NCBI RefSeq assembly: GCF_015223435.1
Contig: NZ_VHKO01000010.1
Location: forward strand, 1 to 64,000
Direction of reading: 5' to 3'
Length of the DNA: 64,000 bases
DNA from: Vibrio hibernica
Lineage (GTDB): Bacteria; Pseudomonadota; Gammaproteobacteria; Enterobacterales; Vibrionaceae
Numbering within the stretch: the stretch's first letter is position 1; the number at the start of each line of letters is the position of its first letter. Under the pieces are notes generated by a model. That model was not told the origin of the DNA and searched no databases. It worked only from the letters and a program-made list of their open reading frames with translations. The translations under genes and the position numbers were made by a program. Shown here in pieces: positions 46,111 through 55,600 of this stretch.

Positions 46111-46689
46111 ATGAGCGAGCAGTTGACAGATCAAGTTTTAATTGAGCGAGTCCAAAATGGTGATAAGCAAGCATTTAACCTTTTGGTGATCAAATACCAA
46201 AATAAGGTTTGCAGCTTAATCTCTCGTTATATCAAAAACCCAGGCGATGTGCCGGATGTTGCTCAAGAAGCTTTTATTAAGGCGTACAGAGCAATTCCAG
46301 GGTTTCGTGGCGAGAGTGCTTTTTATACTTGGCTATATCGTATCGCAGTAAACACTGCGAAGAACTATATTGTGGCTCAATCACGTCGCCCACCAGCCAG
46401 TGATGTCGATGCAGAGGATGCAGAATATTACGAATCTGGTAGTGCATTAAAAGAAATTTCGAACCCTGAGAACTTAACGTTGTCAGAAGAATTAAAGCAG
46501 GTGGTTTTTGATGCAATTGATGCGCTGCCTGAAGATTTAAAAACGGCAATGACTCTTCGTGAAATAGATGGCTTAAGTTATGAAGAAATTGCTGAGGTGA
46601 TGGATTGCCCTGTAGGGACGGTTCGTTCTCGGATATTCCGAGCTCGCGATGCAGTGGAAAAGAAGATAAAGCCACTAATTCAGCGTTAG
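46111..46689 (+). CDS. rpoE: RNA polymerase sigma-E factor (extracytoplasmic stress)
   Basis: ECF sigma factor that responds to misfolded outer-membrane proteins. The start at 46111 (MSEQLTDQ) gives 192 residues (E. coli 191). Region 2 includes YQNKVCSLISRYIKNPGDVPDVAQEAFIKAYR (core helices for -10 and core polymerase) and region 4 has LREIDGLSYEEIAEVM and GTVRSRIFRAR. First gene of rpoE-rseA-rseB-rseC, driven by a sigma-E promoter. Confidence 0.97.
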   Translation: MSEQLTDQVLIERVQNGDKQAFNLLVIKYQNKVCSLISRYIKNPGDVPDVAQEAFIKAYRAIPGFRGESAFYTWLYRIAVNTAKNYIVAQSRRPPASDVDAEDAEYYESGSALKEISNPENLTLSEELKQVVFDAIDALPEDLKTAMTLREIDGLSYEEIAEVMDCPVGTVRSRIFRARDAVEKKIKPLIQR

Positions 46690-46720
46690 CTAATAGTCTT
46701 ATTAATTTATGGTGATGAAT

Positions 46721-47305
46721 ATGACCAATAAACAACAGATCTCAGTTCTAATGGATGGAGAGCTCGTAGATCAATCATTGATAACCGATATTGAAAACGA
46801 TATTGATGCACAACAATCATGGAGTCGTTACCATTTAATTGGTGATACGCTACGTGGTGACGTCGCGCAAAATACTTCAGGTTGGGATATTGCATCTCAA
46901 GTTGCCATGGCGCTTGAAGCTGAACCTGTTTATTCCAAACAAAATGGGAAACTTGCACAAGTTGTACCGCTAATGGAATCACAACCTAACCCACAAAAAG
47001 CGCGTTCAAAAATGCCAGCGTGGTTGTCCAATGTGACTCAAATAGGGATTGCCGCTTGTGTTTCTTTAGTTGTAGTTTTAGGTGTGCAGCAATATTCAGG
47101 TGGCAATGGCGCCGTCAGCGAATCAGATCAGCTACCCGTTTTACAAACCATCCCTTTTTCTGGATCGGCTGAGCCTGTAAGTTTGACGAGCGAATCTGTT
47201 CGTACTCAATCGACTGAAGCGAAAGAGATGGAACAACATCGACGTATTAATGCACTGATGCAAGATTATGAATTGCAGTTACGCCTTAATCACTCCAGTG
47301 AATAA
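46721..47305 (+). CDS. rseA: Anti-sigma-E factor RseA
   Basis: Single-pass inner-membrane protein that holds sigma-E inactive until DegS and RseP cut it. The N-terminal sigma-binding domain starts ISVLMDGELVD and includes the conserved SWSRYHLIGDTLRGD. The TM segment is GIAACVSLVVVLGVQ (about 110-125). The periplasmic part ends INALMQDYELQLRL. The ATG at 46721 is preferred because GGTGA is correctly spaced; two in-frame ATGs lie 6 and 12 nt upstream. Confidence 0.93.
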   Translation: MTNKQQISVLMDGELVDQSLITDIENDIDAQQSWSRYHLIGDTLRGDVAQNTSGWDIASQVAMALEAEPVYSKQNGKLAQVVPLMESQPNPQKARSKMPAWLSNVTQIGIAACVSLVVVLGVQQYSGGNGAVSESDQLPVLQTIPFSGSAEPVSLTSESVRTQSTEAKEMEQHRRINALMQDYELQLRLNHSSE

Positions 47306-47331
47306 TCGTTTAACGCTAGAGCGGTAATAAA

Positions 47332-48312
47332 ATGAAAAAATTTCTGATTAGTATTGGGTTACTATTCAGCTTATTCAGTCAGTTTGCCTTAGCCGAAGAT
47401 GAAAATTCAGCTGAGGCTTTACTGCATCAAATGAGTGAAGCCAGCCAAACTCTTAATTATGAAATGTCTTATATTCTTATTAAGAAAAATAGCATCGAAC
47501 CTTTGCTTTATCGTCACTCTGTTGATGATAAAAAACAACTCGCGCACTTAGTTTATCTCAGTGGTCCTGTTCGAGAAGTGATTCGACGTGCCGACGAAAT
47601 AAGCTATATTGAACCGGGGATCGAACCGTTCACTATCCGCTCTGGAAGTATGGTCGCACCACTTATCCCAATGATTAACAGTAATATTACTGAGCTAAGC
47701 CACTTATATGATTTTGTTAAAATAGGCCGTTCTCGTGAGGCTGGAGCTGCTTGCCAAGTCATAAGAGTCGTCCCTAAAGATGGTCAGCGTTATTCGTACG
47801 TTGTTTGGGTTGATGAGCGCAGTAAGCTGCCTTTACGTGCGGATTTAATTGAGCGTAATGGTGAGGTTTTAGAGCAATATAGGACGGTGTCGTATGCTGT
47901 TAGTGACCATATTGCCACCATATTAGAAAAGCTTAATAGTGTTAAGCTACCTGATGTATTAAGTATACCTAAACCTCAGCCTGCATACGCAGATTGGAAG
48001 GTTAGTTGGGTACCTGATGGTTTTAAAGCCAATGATCTTAATCGATACCGAATGCCTATTACAGATAGCATTGTCGAAAGCCAGCTATTTACTGATGGGT
48101 TGTTCAATTTTTCTGTCTATGTTTCAGAATTAAATTCCCCTGATAGTCGTACGCAAATATACCGTCAAGGTCGTCGTACCTTGCAAACTTTCGTTAAAGA
48201 TAATAAAGAAATTTCTGTCATTGGTGATATTCCCCCTGAGACAGCAAAGCGTATTGCTAATTCGATTGTGTTCAAGTTAGCAACAAGTACAACCAATAAA
48301 GGTGTTAAATAA
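47332..48312 (+). CDS. rseB: Sigma-E regulatory protein RseB
   Basis: Periplasmic protein that binds RseA and senses off-pathway LPS. The 326 residues have a signal peptide (ending SQFALA-ED) and the MucB/RseB two-domain fold, with ALLHQMSEASQTLNYEMSY at the start of the first domain and WKVSWVPDGFKAND starting the second. Its stop overlaps the rseC start, so translation is coupled. Confidence 0.93.
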   Translation: MKKFLISIGLLFSLFSQFALAEDENSAEALLHQMSEASQTLNYEMSYILIKKNSIEPLLYRHSVDDKKQLAHLVYLSGPVREVIRRADEISYIEPGIEPFTIRSGSMVAPLIPMINSNITELSHLYDFVKIGRSREAGAACQVIRVVPKDGQRYSYVVWVDERSKLPLRADLIERNGEVLEQYRTVSYAVSDHIATILEKLNSVKLPDVLSIPKPQPAYADWKVSWVPDGFKANDLNRYRMPITDSIVESQLFTDGLFNFSVYVSELNSPDSRTQIYRQGRRTLQTFVKDNKEISVIGDIPPETAKRIANSIVFKLATSTTNKGVK

Positions 48313-48782
48313 TGATGACAGCTTTGGCTACAGTCGTTGATATAGCCACCCAAAATGGTAAGCATTATGTTCAAGTTAGCTGTGAGCAGCAAACCAGTTG
48401 CAATCATTGTAAATCACAAAAAAACTGCGGTACGGGACTGGTTTCTAAAGCATTAGGGAGCAAGTCTCACGTGTGGAAGCTTGAAACTAAGCAGTTATTA
48501 AAAACCGGTCAAGTGGTTGAAATCGGTTTACCTGAAAAAAGTATTGTGCTTTCTGCATTAACGGTTTATCTACTGCCTTTATTTGCCATGATGTTAGGCA
48601 GTCTTATTGCTCAGTTATGGCTAAGACCATTGATGGGTGGTGGCGAAGGGATTGTTATCCTCATGTTTTTTCTATTTGGTGGTTTGGGTATTTATTTTGC
48701 CAAGCCAATTACGACTTGGTTAGAAGGTAAAGTCGGTCGTGAAGTCAGCTTAATTCGAATACTTGGCCAGCCTATTTGTTAA
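48312..48782 (+). CDS. rseC: SoxR-reducing / sigma-E regulatory protein RseC
   Basis: A 156-residue inner-membrane protein. The N-terminal cytosolic part carries four Cys in EQQTSCNHCKSQKNCGTG, as in the RseC/RsxC-associated family that reduces SoxR. Two TM helices follow (ALTVYLLPLFAMMLGSLIA and IVILMFFLFGGLGIYFA). ATG overlaps the rseB stop. Confidence 0.93.
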   Translation: MMTALATVVDIATQNGKHYVQVSCEQQTSCNHCKSQKNCGTGLVSKALGSKSHVWKLETKQLLKTGQVVEIGLPEKSIVLSALTVYLLPLFAMMLGSLIAQLWLRPLMGGGEGIVILMFFLFGGLGIYFAKPITTWLEGKVGREVSLIRILGQPIC

Positions 48783-48790
48783 GCCTACCT

Positions 48791-48827
48791 CCCTTATGAC
48801 TTGATCTACAGCTTCAAGTCATAAGGG
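48791..48827. repeat. Near-perfect palindrome between rseC and lepA, possibly ERIC-derived
   Basis: A 14-bp perfect stem CCCTTATGACTTGA / TCAAGTCATAAGGG around a 9-nt loop. No U-tract follows on either strand. The outer sequence resembles the ends of ERIC elements (ACTTGAAGTATGA-GGGTA type), so it may be an ERIC that has lost its core; this is inference. Confidence 0.6.
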
Positions 48828-48936
48828 TATAGCTACCTTACTTGAAATTGGGTAGAATCCCCCCCACTTTTATGAAATCAACGTATCAGCGTTGAGTTTC
48901 TATTTTTCATTTTTAATTGAGTATCGTCACCAGCCT

Positions 48937-50730
48937 ATGAAGCACATTCGTAATTTTTCGATTATCGCCCACATCGACCACGGTAAGTCGACCCTTTCTG
49001 ATCGCCTAATCCAAGTTTGTGGGGGGTTAACTGAACGTGAAATGGCAGCTCAAGTATTAGATTCAATGGATCTTGAACGTGAGCGTGGCATCACAATCAA
49101 GGCGCAAAGCGTAACATTAGATTATAAAGCGAATGATGGTGAAACTTATCAGCTAAACTTTATTGATACCCCTGGACATGTTGACTTCTCGTATGAAGTG
49201 TCTCGCTCTCTAGCGGCGTGTGAAGGGGCTTTATTAGTTGTAGATGCTGGTCAAGGTGTTGAGGCTCAAACACTGGCAAACTGTTACACCGCGATTGAAA
49301 TGGATCTTGAAGTTGTTCCAATCTTAAATAAAATTGATTTACCAGCGGCTGATCCTGAGCGTGTAGCGGAAGAGATTGAAGATATTGTTGGTATCGATGC
49401 AATGGAAGCGGTGCGTTGCTCTGCAAAAACGGGCATCGGTGTTGACCTAGTATTAGAAGAAATTGTGAGATCAATTCCTGCTCCTGAAGGGGATCCAGAC
49501 GGACCCTTACAAGCTTTGATTATTGATTCATGGTTTGATAACTACTTAGGCGTGGTTTCTTTAGTTCGTATTAAAAATGGTTCGCTAAAGAAAAATGACA
49601 AGATTAAGGTCATGAGCACAGGCCAAACTTGGGGAGTAGACCGTATTGGTATTTTCACTCCTAAGCAACTTGATACCAATGGATTAAATACTGGTGAAGT
49701 TGGCTGGGTTGTGTGCGGTATCAAAGACATTTTAGGTGCGCCAGTGGGGGATACTCTGACCCATGCCAAAGGCGGCTGTGAAAAAAGATTACCAGGTTTT
49801 AAAAAAGTGAAACCGCAAGTTTATGCTGGACTGTTCCCTGTTTCCTCGGATGATTATGAAAACTTCCGTGATGCACTGGGTAAGTTAAGCTTAAACGACG
49901 CCTCTTTATTCTATGAGCCAGAAAGCTCTGCTGCACTTGGTTTCGGTTTCCGTTGTGGTTTCCTAGGCATGCTGCACATGGAAATCATTCAAGAACGTTT
50001 AGAGCGTGAATACGACCTTGATCTGATCACCACAGCACCAACCGTTGTGTATGAAGTGATTAAAACGGATAAAAGTACGATCTATGTCGATAGTCCTGCG
50101 AAGTTGCCTGCTATTAATGATATTGAAGAAATTCGTGAGCCAATTGCGCGTTGTAATATACTAGTGCCAGCAGATTACTTAGGTAATGTGATTACCCTAT
50201 GTATTGAAAAACGCGGTACTCAGGTTGATATGGTTTATCATGGCAATCAAGTGGCATTAACTTATGACTTACCAATGGCTGAAGTAGTATTAGATTTCTT
50301 TGACCGTTTAAAATCAACTTCTCGTGGTTATGCCTCTTTAGATTACAACTTTCAGCGTTATCAGTTGTCGAGCATGGTGCGTGTTGATGTTCTACTTAAT
50401 GGTGAAACTGTTGATGCATTGGCAATTATTACCCATAAAGAGAATTCACAAACTCGTGGTCGTCAATTAGTCGAGAAAATGAAAGAGTTTATCCCTCGTC
50501 AGATGTTTGATATCGCGATTCAAGCGGCGATTGGTAATCATATTATTGCTCGCTCAACCGTTAAGCAATTGCGTAAAAACGTTATCGCAAAATGTTACGG
50601 TGGTGATATCAGTCGTAAGAAAAAACTATTGAAGAAACAAAAAGAAGGTAAAAAACGCATGAAGCAAATCGGTAATGTTGAATTACCTCAAGAGGCTTTC
50701 CTTGCGATCCTTCACGTTGGTAAAGATTAA
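48937..50730 (+). CDS. lepA: Elongation factor 4 (LepA), translational GTPase
   Basis: Ribosome-bound GTPase that affects initiation and back-translocation. The start at 48937 ([19 protein letters not shown]) gives 597 residues (E. coli 599). An open frame extends 15 codons further up but lacks family sequence. G motifs: [17 protein letters not shown] and NKIDLP. The LepA-specific C-terminal domain ends with the basic tail [19 protein letters not shown]. First gene of the lepA-lepB-rnc-era series. Confidence 0.97.
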   Translation: MKHIRNFSIIAHIDHGKSTLSDRLIQVCGGLTEREMAAQVLDSMDLERERGITIKAQSVTLDYKANDGETYQLNFIDTPGHVDFSYEVSRSLAACEGALLVVDAGQGVEAQTLANCYTAIEMDLEVVPILNKIDLPAADPERVAEEIEDIVGIDAMEAVRCSAKTGIGVDLVLEEIVRSIPAPEGDPDGPLQALIIDSWFDNYLGVVSLVRIKNGSLKKNDKIKVMSTGQTWGVDRIGIFTPKQLDTNGLNTGEVGWVVCGIKDILGAPVGDTLTHAKGGCEKRLPGFKKVKPQVYAGLFPVSSDDYENFRDALGKLSLNDASLFYEPESSAALGFGFRCGFLGMLHMEIIQERLEREYDLDLITTAPTVVYEVIKTDKSTIYVDSPAKLPAINDIEEIREPIARCNILVPADYLGNVITLCIEKRGTQVDMVYHGNQVALTYDLPMAEVVLDFFDRLKSTSRGYASLDYNFQRYQLSSMVRVDVLLNGETVDALAIITHKENSQTRGRQLVEKMKEFIPRQMFDIAIQAAIGNHIIARSTVKQLRKNVIAKCYGGDISRKKKLLKKQKEGKKRMKQIGNVELPQEAFLAILHVGKD

Positions 50731-50760
50731 CTTTTAGACTGAGCATCGGGTAATCGAGAT

Positions 50761-50802
50761 AAAGTGAAAGAGCAGTAACGTTCTTTCACTTTCATTGTTT
50801 TT
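50761..50802 (+). terminator. Terminator-like hairpin between lepA and lepB
   Basis: An 11-bp perfect stem AAAGTGAAAGA / TCTTTCACTTT (50761-50771 with 50782-50792) followed by CATTGTTTTT. The T-run starts five bases late, so termination may be partial. Confidence 0.55.
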
Positions 50803-50890
50803 ATTGCGTGTTGTTTTAGTCAAAACTGCTTTGAATGGACACCGCGAATGGAATATCCGTTCTTATTTTAGAAGATTATAGGGAAGCCAA

Positions 50891-51790
50891 ATGGCGAATA
50901 CATTTTCATTAATTTTAGTTGTAGTGACCTTGGTTACTGGTGTGGTATGGGTGTTAGAAAAATTGGTTTGGGGCAAAAAACGTCAACAATCGGTCGCTAA
51001 TATTGAAACTCAGACTAAAGAACCTCTGCCAAAAGAGATCGTAGCGAAAGTGAATCGTCAGCCTTGGTGGGTTGAAAATAGTGTGTCAATTTTCCCGGTT
51101 ATTGCATTTGTTTTGATTCTGCGTAGTTTTATTTACGAACCATTTCAAATTCCATCAGGATCGATGATGCCAACGCTACTTGTTGGTGATTTCATTTTGG
51201 TTGAAAAGTTTTCATATGGCATTAAAGATCCTGTGTTTCAATCGACACTGGTCGAAACTGGTGAGCCAAAGCGTGGTGATATCGTTGTTTTTCGTTACCC
51301 GCCACAACCTAATATTGATTACATAAAACGCGTCGTGGGCTTGCCAGGCGATACAATCCGCTATACTGAAAGTAAGCAGATATGTGTTCAGTCTTCAGGT
51401 AGTCAAGAATGTAAACCTGTTGAACGTTCAGATGCAAAACAAAGTGACTTCTTCCAAGATGGCGTTCCTCTTATTCAAGCAAAGGAACAATTGGGTGGTG
51501 TTGCGCACAATATTTTAATCAGTCCAGTGCGTCGTGATAATGTGGCGGCTTATAAGCCAAGAGCATATCAAGCGGAGTGGGTTGTTCCTCAGGGCGAGTA
51601 CTTTATGATGGGTGATAACCGTGATAATAGTGCAGACAGTCGCTACTGGGGATTTGTACCGGAAGCCAATCTAGTCGGTAAAGCTGTTGCTATTTGGATT
51701 AGCTTTGAATTTGATCGTGATGCGGACAGCGTATTGCCTTCGTGGATCCCAACCGGCGTACGATTTAATCGTATCGGCGGCTTAATATAA
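50891..51790 (+). CDS. lepB: Signal peptidase I
   Basis: Inner-membrane protease that removes Sec and Tat signal peptides. The 299 residues have two N-terminal TM segments (about 4-24 and 64-79). The catalytic dyad is S91 in IPSGSMMPTLL and K146 in YIKRVVGLPGD. The later family boxes GDNRDNSADSRYWG and VGKA are present. Ten nt before rnc, so coupled to RNase III as in E. coli. Confidence 0.97.
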   Translation: MANTFSLILVVVTLVTGVVWVLEKLVWGKKRQQSVANIETQTKEPLPKEIVAKVNRQPWWVENSVSIFPVIAFVLILRSFIYEPFQIPSGSMMPTLLVGDFILVEKFSYGIKDPVFQSTLVETGEPKRGDIVVFRYPPQPNIDYIKRVVGLPGDTIRYTESKQICVQSSGSQECKPVERSDAKQSDFFQDGVPLIQAKEQLGGVAHNILISPVRRDNVAAYKPRAYQAEWVVPQGEYFMMGDNRDNSADSRYWGFVPEANLVGKAVAIWISFEFDRDADSVLPSWIPTGVRFNRIGGLI

Positions 51791-51800
51791 TTGAGAGAGC

Positions 51801-52481
51801 ATGAATTCTCAGATTGCTAAGTTAGAAAAAAAGATCGGTTACAGCTTTAATAGCGCCGATCTTTTAAACCTTGCACTGACTCACCGCAGTGCAAATAGCC
51901 AACATAATGAACGTTTAGAGTTTTTGGGCGATTCAATTTTAAGTTTTGTCATTGCCGATGAATTATATCATCGTTTCCCTAAAATAAATGAAGGGGATAT
52001 GAGCCGCATGCGCGCGACATTAGTTCGTGGGCAAACTTTAGCGGAGCTTGGGCGTGAGTTTGAGCTGGGAGATTACTTAAAATTAGGTCCAGGCGAGTTG
52101 AAAAGTGGCGGATATCGCCGTGATTCAATCCTTGCTGATGCAGTAGAAGCCATCATTGGTGCCAGTTATCTCGATAGTAATGTTGAGGTTGTTCGTGATG
52201 TTGTCTTGAGCTGGTATCAGTCTCGTTTGGAAGCAATAAAACCGGGTATTTCGCAAAAAGATCCGAAGACTCAGTTGCAAGAATTTTTGCAAGGGCGTCG
52301 TAAACCATTACCGGTTTATACCGTGGATAAAATTAAAGGTGAAGCGCATAACCAAGAGTTTACCGTTTCATGTGATATTGCCGGTGTTTCCACGCCAGTG
52401 ATAGGAAAAGGTACCAGCCGCCGTAAAGCAGAGCAGTCTGCTGCGGAACTTGCGTTAGGAGTGTTGAGCAATGACAAATAA
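51801..52481 (+). CDS. rnc: Ribonuclease III
   Basis: Double-strand-specific RNase that processes rRNA precursors and regulates mRNAs. The 226 residues (E. coli 226) show the signature [14 protein letters not shown] with acidic metal ligands E37, E40 and D44, the second acidic site [10 protein letters not shown], and a C-terminal dsRNA-binding domain (from about 155) ending in [14 protein letters not shown]. It overlaps era by 11 bases. Confidence 0.97.
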   Translation: MNSQIAKLEKKIGYSFNSADLLNLALTHRSANSQHNERLEFLGDSILSFVIADELYHRFPKINEGDMSRMRATLVRGQTLAELGREFELGDYLKLGPGELKSGGYRRDSILADAVEAIIGASYLDSNVEVVRDVVLSWYQSRLEAIKPGISQKDPKTQLQEFLQGRRKPLPVYTVDKIKGEAHNQEFTVSCDIAGVSTPVIGKGTSRRKAEQSAAELALGVLSNDK

Positions 52482-53502
52482 AAAAGATCCAAATAATGAA
52501 CAAAACAAAGCTCAAGATAACGATCAACCAGAATTCGACCTTGATGCCTATTTTGCAGGTGAAGATCAACCGTCAAAAACGGACAATGTAAGCATTGATG
52601 AAAGTGAGCAGCATTGCGGTTTTATCGCGATTGTAGGTCGTCCAAATGTGGGTAAGTCAACACTACTTAATCATTTATTGGGCCAGAAGATTTCGATTAC
52701 TTCGCATAAACCTCAAACGACACGACATCGTATTATGGGCGTGGATACAGAGGATGGATTTCAAGCGATTTATATTGATACTCCAGGCCTTCATATTGAA
52801 GAAAAACGCGCGATTAACCGTTTGATGAACCGTGCGGCTAGCAGTTCATTAAGTGATGTTAATCTGGTTTTATTTGTGGTCGATGGAACGCAATGGACAC
52901 CTGATGATGAAATGGTTTTGAACAAGTTGCGTAATGCTAACTTCCCAACTATTTTATTGATCAATAAAGTCGATAACGTTAAAGATCGTACACACGTTAT
53001 GACGCATATGCAGTTATTGTCTGAAAAGATGGACTTTGTCGATATTATTCCTATTTCGGCTAAACATGGTCGTAATACAGATACGATTCGTCAGCGAGTT
53101 CGTGAGGCGTTACCACAAGCTGTACATCACTTTCCTGAAGAATATGTCACTGATCGTTCTCAACGTTTTATGGCCTCGGAAATTATCCGAGAAAAATTGA
53201 TGCGTTTTACTGGTGAAGAACTACCTTATTCTGTGACAGTTGAGATTGAACGTTTTGATTATAATCCTGAAACCGATGGATTTCATATCAATGCGCTAAT
53301 TTTGGTTGAGCGTCTTGGTCAGAAAAAAATGGTGATTGGTTCTGGTGGTGAAAAAATCAAAACTATTGGCCGTGAAGCTCGTCTGGATATGGAAGAGTTG
53401 TTTGACCGTAAAGTATATTTAGAAACGTGGGTTAAAGTGAAATCAGGTTGGGCCGATGATGAGCGTGCTTTGCGTTCTCTTGGCTACATTGACGATTTAT
53501 AA
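52471..53502 (+). CDS. era: GTPase Era
   Basis: Essential GTPase that binds the 16S rRNA 3' end in 30S maturation. The 343 residues are about 40 longer than E. coli Era because of an acidic, Asn/Gln/Asp-rich N-terminal extension (1-47), a length variant I associate with vibrios. G1 is GRPNVGKS (56-63), then DTPGLH and NKVD. The C-terminal KH domain has [19 protein letters not shown]. Start overlaps the end of rnc. Confidence 0.96.
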   Translation: MTNKKDPNNEQNKAQDNDQPEFDLDAYFAGEDQPSKTDNVSIDESEQHCGFIAIVGRPNVGKSTLLNHLLGQKISITSHKPQTTRHRIMGVDTEDGFQAIYIDTPGLHIEEKRAINRLMNRAASSSLSDVNLVLFVVDGTQWTPDDEMVLNKLRNANFPTILLINKVDNVKDRTHVMTHMQLLSEKMDFVDIIPISAKHGRNTDTIRQRVREALPQAVHHFPEEYVTDRSQRFMASEIIREKLMRFTGEELPYSVTVEIERFDYNPETDGFHINALILVERLGQKKMVIGSGGEKIKTIGREARLDMEELFDRKVYLETWVKVKSGWADDERALRSLGYIDDL

Positions 53503-53518
53503 TCTTTAGAATAGCGAT

Positions 53519-53550
53519 CTCGTATTTCGATTCTTATATCGAGATACGAG
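53519..53550. promoter_or_regulatory. Hairpin between era and recO
   Basis: CTCGTATTTCGA / TCGAGATACGAG: 12 pairs, one G-U, with an 8-nt loop. No U-tract follows. It ends 30 nt before the recO start and probably marks an RNA processing or stability element in the operon transcript. Confidence 0.45.
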
Positions 53551-53579
53551 TCTTCGAAATATGAGTGACGGAAAACGTT

Positions 53580-54293
53580 ATGTCTGACGCTTTGGGTTTC
53601 CAACGTTGTTTTGTTCTCCATCGTCGTTCATATACTGAAACCAGCTTGATTTTAGATGTGTTCAGTGAAGAGTATGGGCGAGTCACTATTTTAGCCAAAG
53701 GTGCCCGCAGTAAGCGATCCAACCTCAAAGGCGTTCTACAACCTTTCACTCCATTATTACTCAAGTGGTTTGGTAAAGGTTCAATGCGCACTTTAAAGCA
53801 AGCTGAACCCATCAGTCTTGGTATTCCTCTTTCTGGAATCAATCTTTATTCTGCTATGTATATAAATGAATTGGTTGCTCGAGTGGTCGAAAGTGAAACG
53901 GCTTATCCTGAACTTTTCCATGATTATCTTTCTGCGCTTACCGAATTAGCCCAATGTGACAATCCTGAACCTGCTTTACGCCGTTTCGAGCTAGCTTTGC
54001 TGTCTTCACTGGGATATGGGGTGGATTTTCTGCATTGTGCCGGCAGTGGGGAACCTGTCTCTGATAATATGACTTATCGCTATCGTGAACAAAAAGGCTT
54101 TATTGCGAGCGTAAGACAGGATAACTTATCTTTTCTTGGTAATGAGTTAGTCGCTATTAGTGAGCGCCGCTTCTTAACCAAATCCCAATTACAAGCTGCT
54201 AAGCGCTTTACTCGCATGGCATTAAAGCCCTACATTGGCAGTAAACCATTAAAAAGTCGGGAGCTATTTGTGATGATAGCTTCTAAGAAATAG
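53580..54293 (+). CDS. recO: DNA repair protein RecO
   Basis: Recombination mediator that, with RecR, loads RecA onto SSB-coated DNA. The start at 53580 (MSDALGFQ) gives 237 residues. The N-terminal OB fold shows [25 protein letters not shown] (the diagnostic pattern being R.Y.E.S.I...F). A helical C-terminal domain follows. The open frame extends five codons upstream but the start chosen has GGAAA before it. It follows era as in E. coli. Confidence 0.93.
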   Translation: MSDALGFQRCFVLHRRSYTETSLILDVFSEEYGRVTILAKGARSKRSNLKGVLQPFTPLLLKWFGKGSMRTLKQAEPISLGIPLSGINLYSAMYINELVARVVESETAYPELFHDYLSALTELAQCDNPEPALRRFELALLSSLGYGVDFLHCAGSGEPVSDNMTYRYREQKGFIASVRQDNLSFLGNELVAISERRFLTKSQLQAAKRFTRMALKPYIGSKPLKSRELFVMIASKK

Positions 54294-54350
54294 TTACTAT
54301 GTTTGGTATTTTATTTAAGCTTAAAGAGCTGATAACAAGGAATGAGAAAG

Positions 54351-55082
54351 ATGAGTGAGATTTACTTAGGCGTCAATATTGATCATATCGCAACCGTTCG
54401 TAATGCGCGTGGCACTAAGTACCCAGATCCGGTTCATGCAGCGGAAATAGCAGAACGTGCGGGAGCAGACGGTATTACCGTTCATTTGCGTGAAGATCGT
54501 CGCCATATTAATGATCGTGATGTGCGTGTTTTGCGTGAAACACTGCAAACTCGTATGAATCTTGAAATGGCAGTGACAGATGAAATGGTGGATATTGCGC
54601 TTAAAACTCAGCCTGAGTATGTCTGTTTAGTGCCTGAAAAACGTGAAGAGCTGACAACAGAAGGCGGATTAGATGTGGCTGGTCAACTTGAGAAAATCAC
54701 AGCAGCTACCAGAAAATTAGCAGATGCCGGTATTAAGGTTTCTCTCTTTATTGATGCATCGACTGCTCAGATTGATGCGGCGAAAGCGAGTGGCGCTCCT
54801 TATATTGAACTTCACACCGGTCATTATGCTGATGCTGAAACAGACCTTGAGCAACAAGCAGAGTTGAAACGTATTGCCGCAGCGGCAACCTACGCAAATT
54901 CTATTGGCATCAAGGTTAATGCTGGTCATGGTTTGACGTATCATAATGTTGGGCCTATTGCCGCATTACCAGAAATCTATGAATTAAATATTGGTCATTC
55001 GATTATTGGTCGGGCTTTATTTGATGGTTTAGACAAAGCGGTTGCAGATATGAAAGCCGTTATGCAGCAAGCACGTTGTTAA
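54351..55082 (+). CDS. pdxJ: Pyridoxine 5'-phosphate synthase
   Basis: Condenses 1-deoxyxylulose-5-phosphate with 3-amino-2-oxopropyl phosphate to give pyridoxine phosphate. The 243 residues equal E. coli PdxJ. Motifs: [39 protein letters not shown] and [13 protein letters not shown]. An ATG three codons earlier is possible. acpS starts three bases after its stop, as in E. coli. Links to epd and yggS through vitamin B6. Confidence 0.96.
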   Translation: MSEIYLGVNIDHIATVRNARGTKYPDPVHAAEIAERAGADGITVHLREDRRHINDRDVRVLRETLQTRMNLEMAVTDEMVDIALKTQPEYVCLVPEKREELTTEGGLDVAGQLEKITAATRKLADAGIKVSLFIDASTAQIDAAKASGAPYIELHTGHYADAETDLEQQAELKRIAAAATYANSIGIKVNAGHGLTYHNVGPIAALPEIYELNIGHSIIGRALFDGLDKAVADMKAVMQQARC

Positions 55083-55085
55083 ATT

Positions 55086-55466
55086 ATGGCTATTGTTGGA
55101 CTTGGGACTGACGTTGCTGATATTGAACGTATAGAAAAAAGCTTACAACGCTCAGGAAAAGCCTTTGCTGAGCGTATTTTAGTGGCCTCTGAGGTTGAGA
55201 TTTTTGATTCATTGAAATATCAAGGTCGTTATCTCGCGAAACGATTTTCGGCGAAAGAAGCCGCTTCAAAAGCTTTGGGAACGGGTATCGCTTGTGGTGT
55301 TAGTTTTCAAGATTTTGAAATTAGGAATGATGATCTGGGAAAGCCATTTTTACTATTGCATGGTCAAGCACAAAAACTGGCTCAGAAAAAAGGCGTTAAG
55401 CATATCCATTTATCTATTTCAGATGAAAAACGCTATGCCATGGCGACGGTTATTTTGGAAAGCTGA
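55086..55466 (+). CDS. acpS: Holo-[acyl-carrier-protein] synthase
   Basis: Transfers 4'-phosphopantetheine from CoA to acyl carrier protein. The 126 residues (E. coli 126) have the magnesium-binding Asp in [14 protein letters not shown] and the [15 protein letters not shown] motif with its Glu. Last gene of the series; 55467-55600 after it has no clear terminator. Confidence 0.96.
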   Translation: MAIVGLGTDVADIERIEKSLQRSGKAFAERILVASEVEIFDSLKYQGRYLAKRFSAKEAASKALGTGIACGVSFQDFEIRNDDLGKPFLLLHGQAQKLAQKKGVKHIHLSISDEKRYAMATVILES

Positions 55467-55600
55467 GCCCAAGGACGTAGCCGAGTACAGGGGGCTGCAA
55501 AGCTAAACTAGGCACTTACGTTTCGGTATTTAAGCTGTGATTTTTTCGACCCTCGAGCGAAGCATCCTTACACTTACACTTTGGCTCTTCATCGCTTGTT

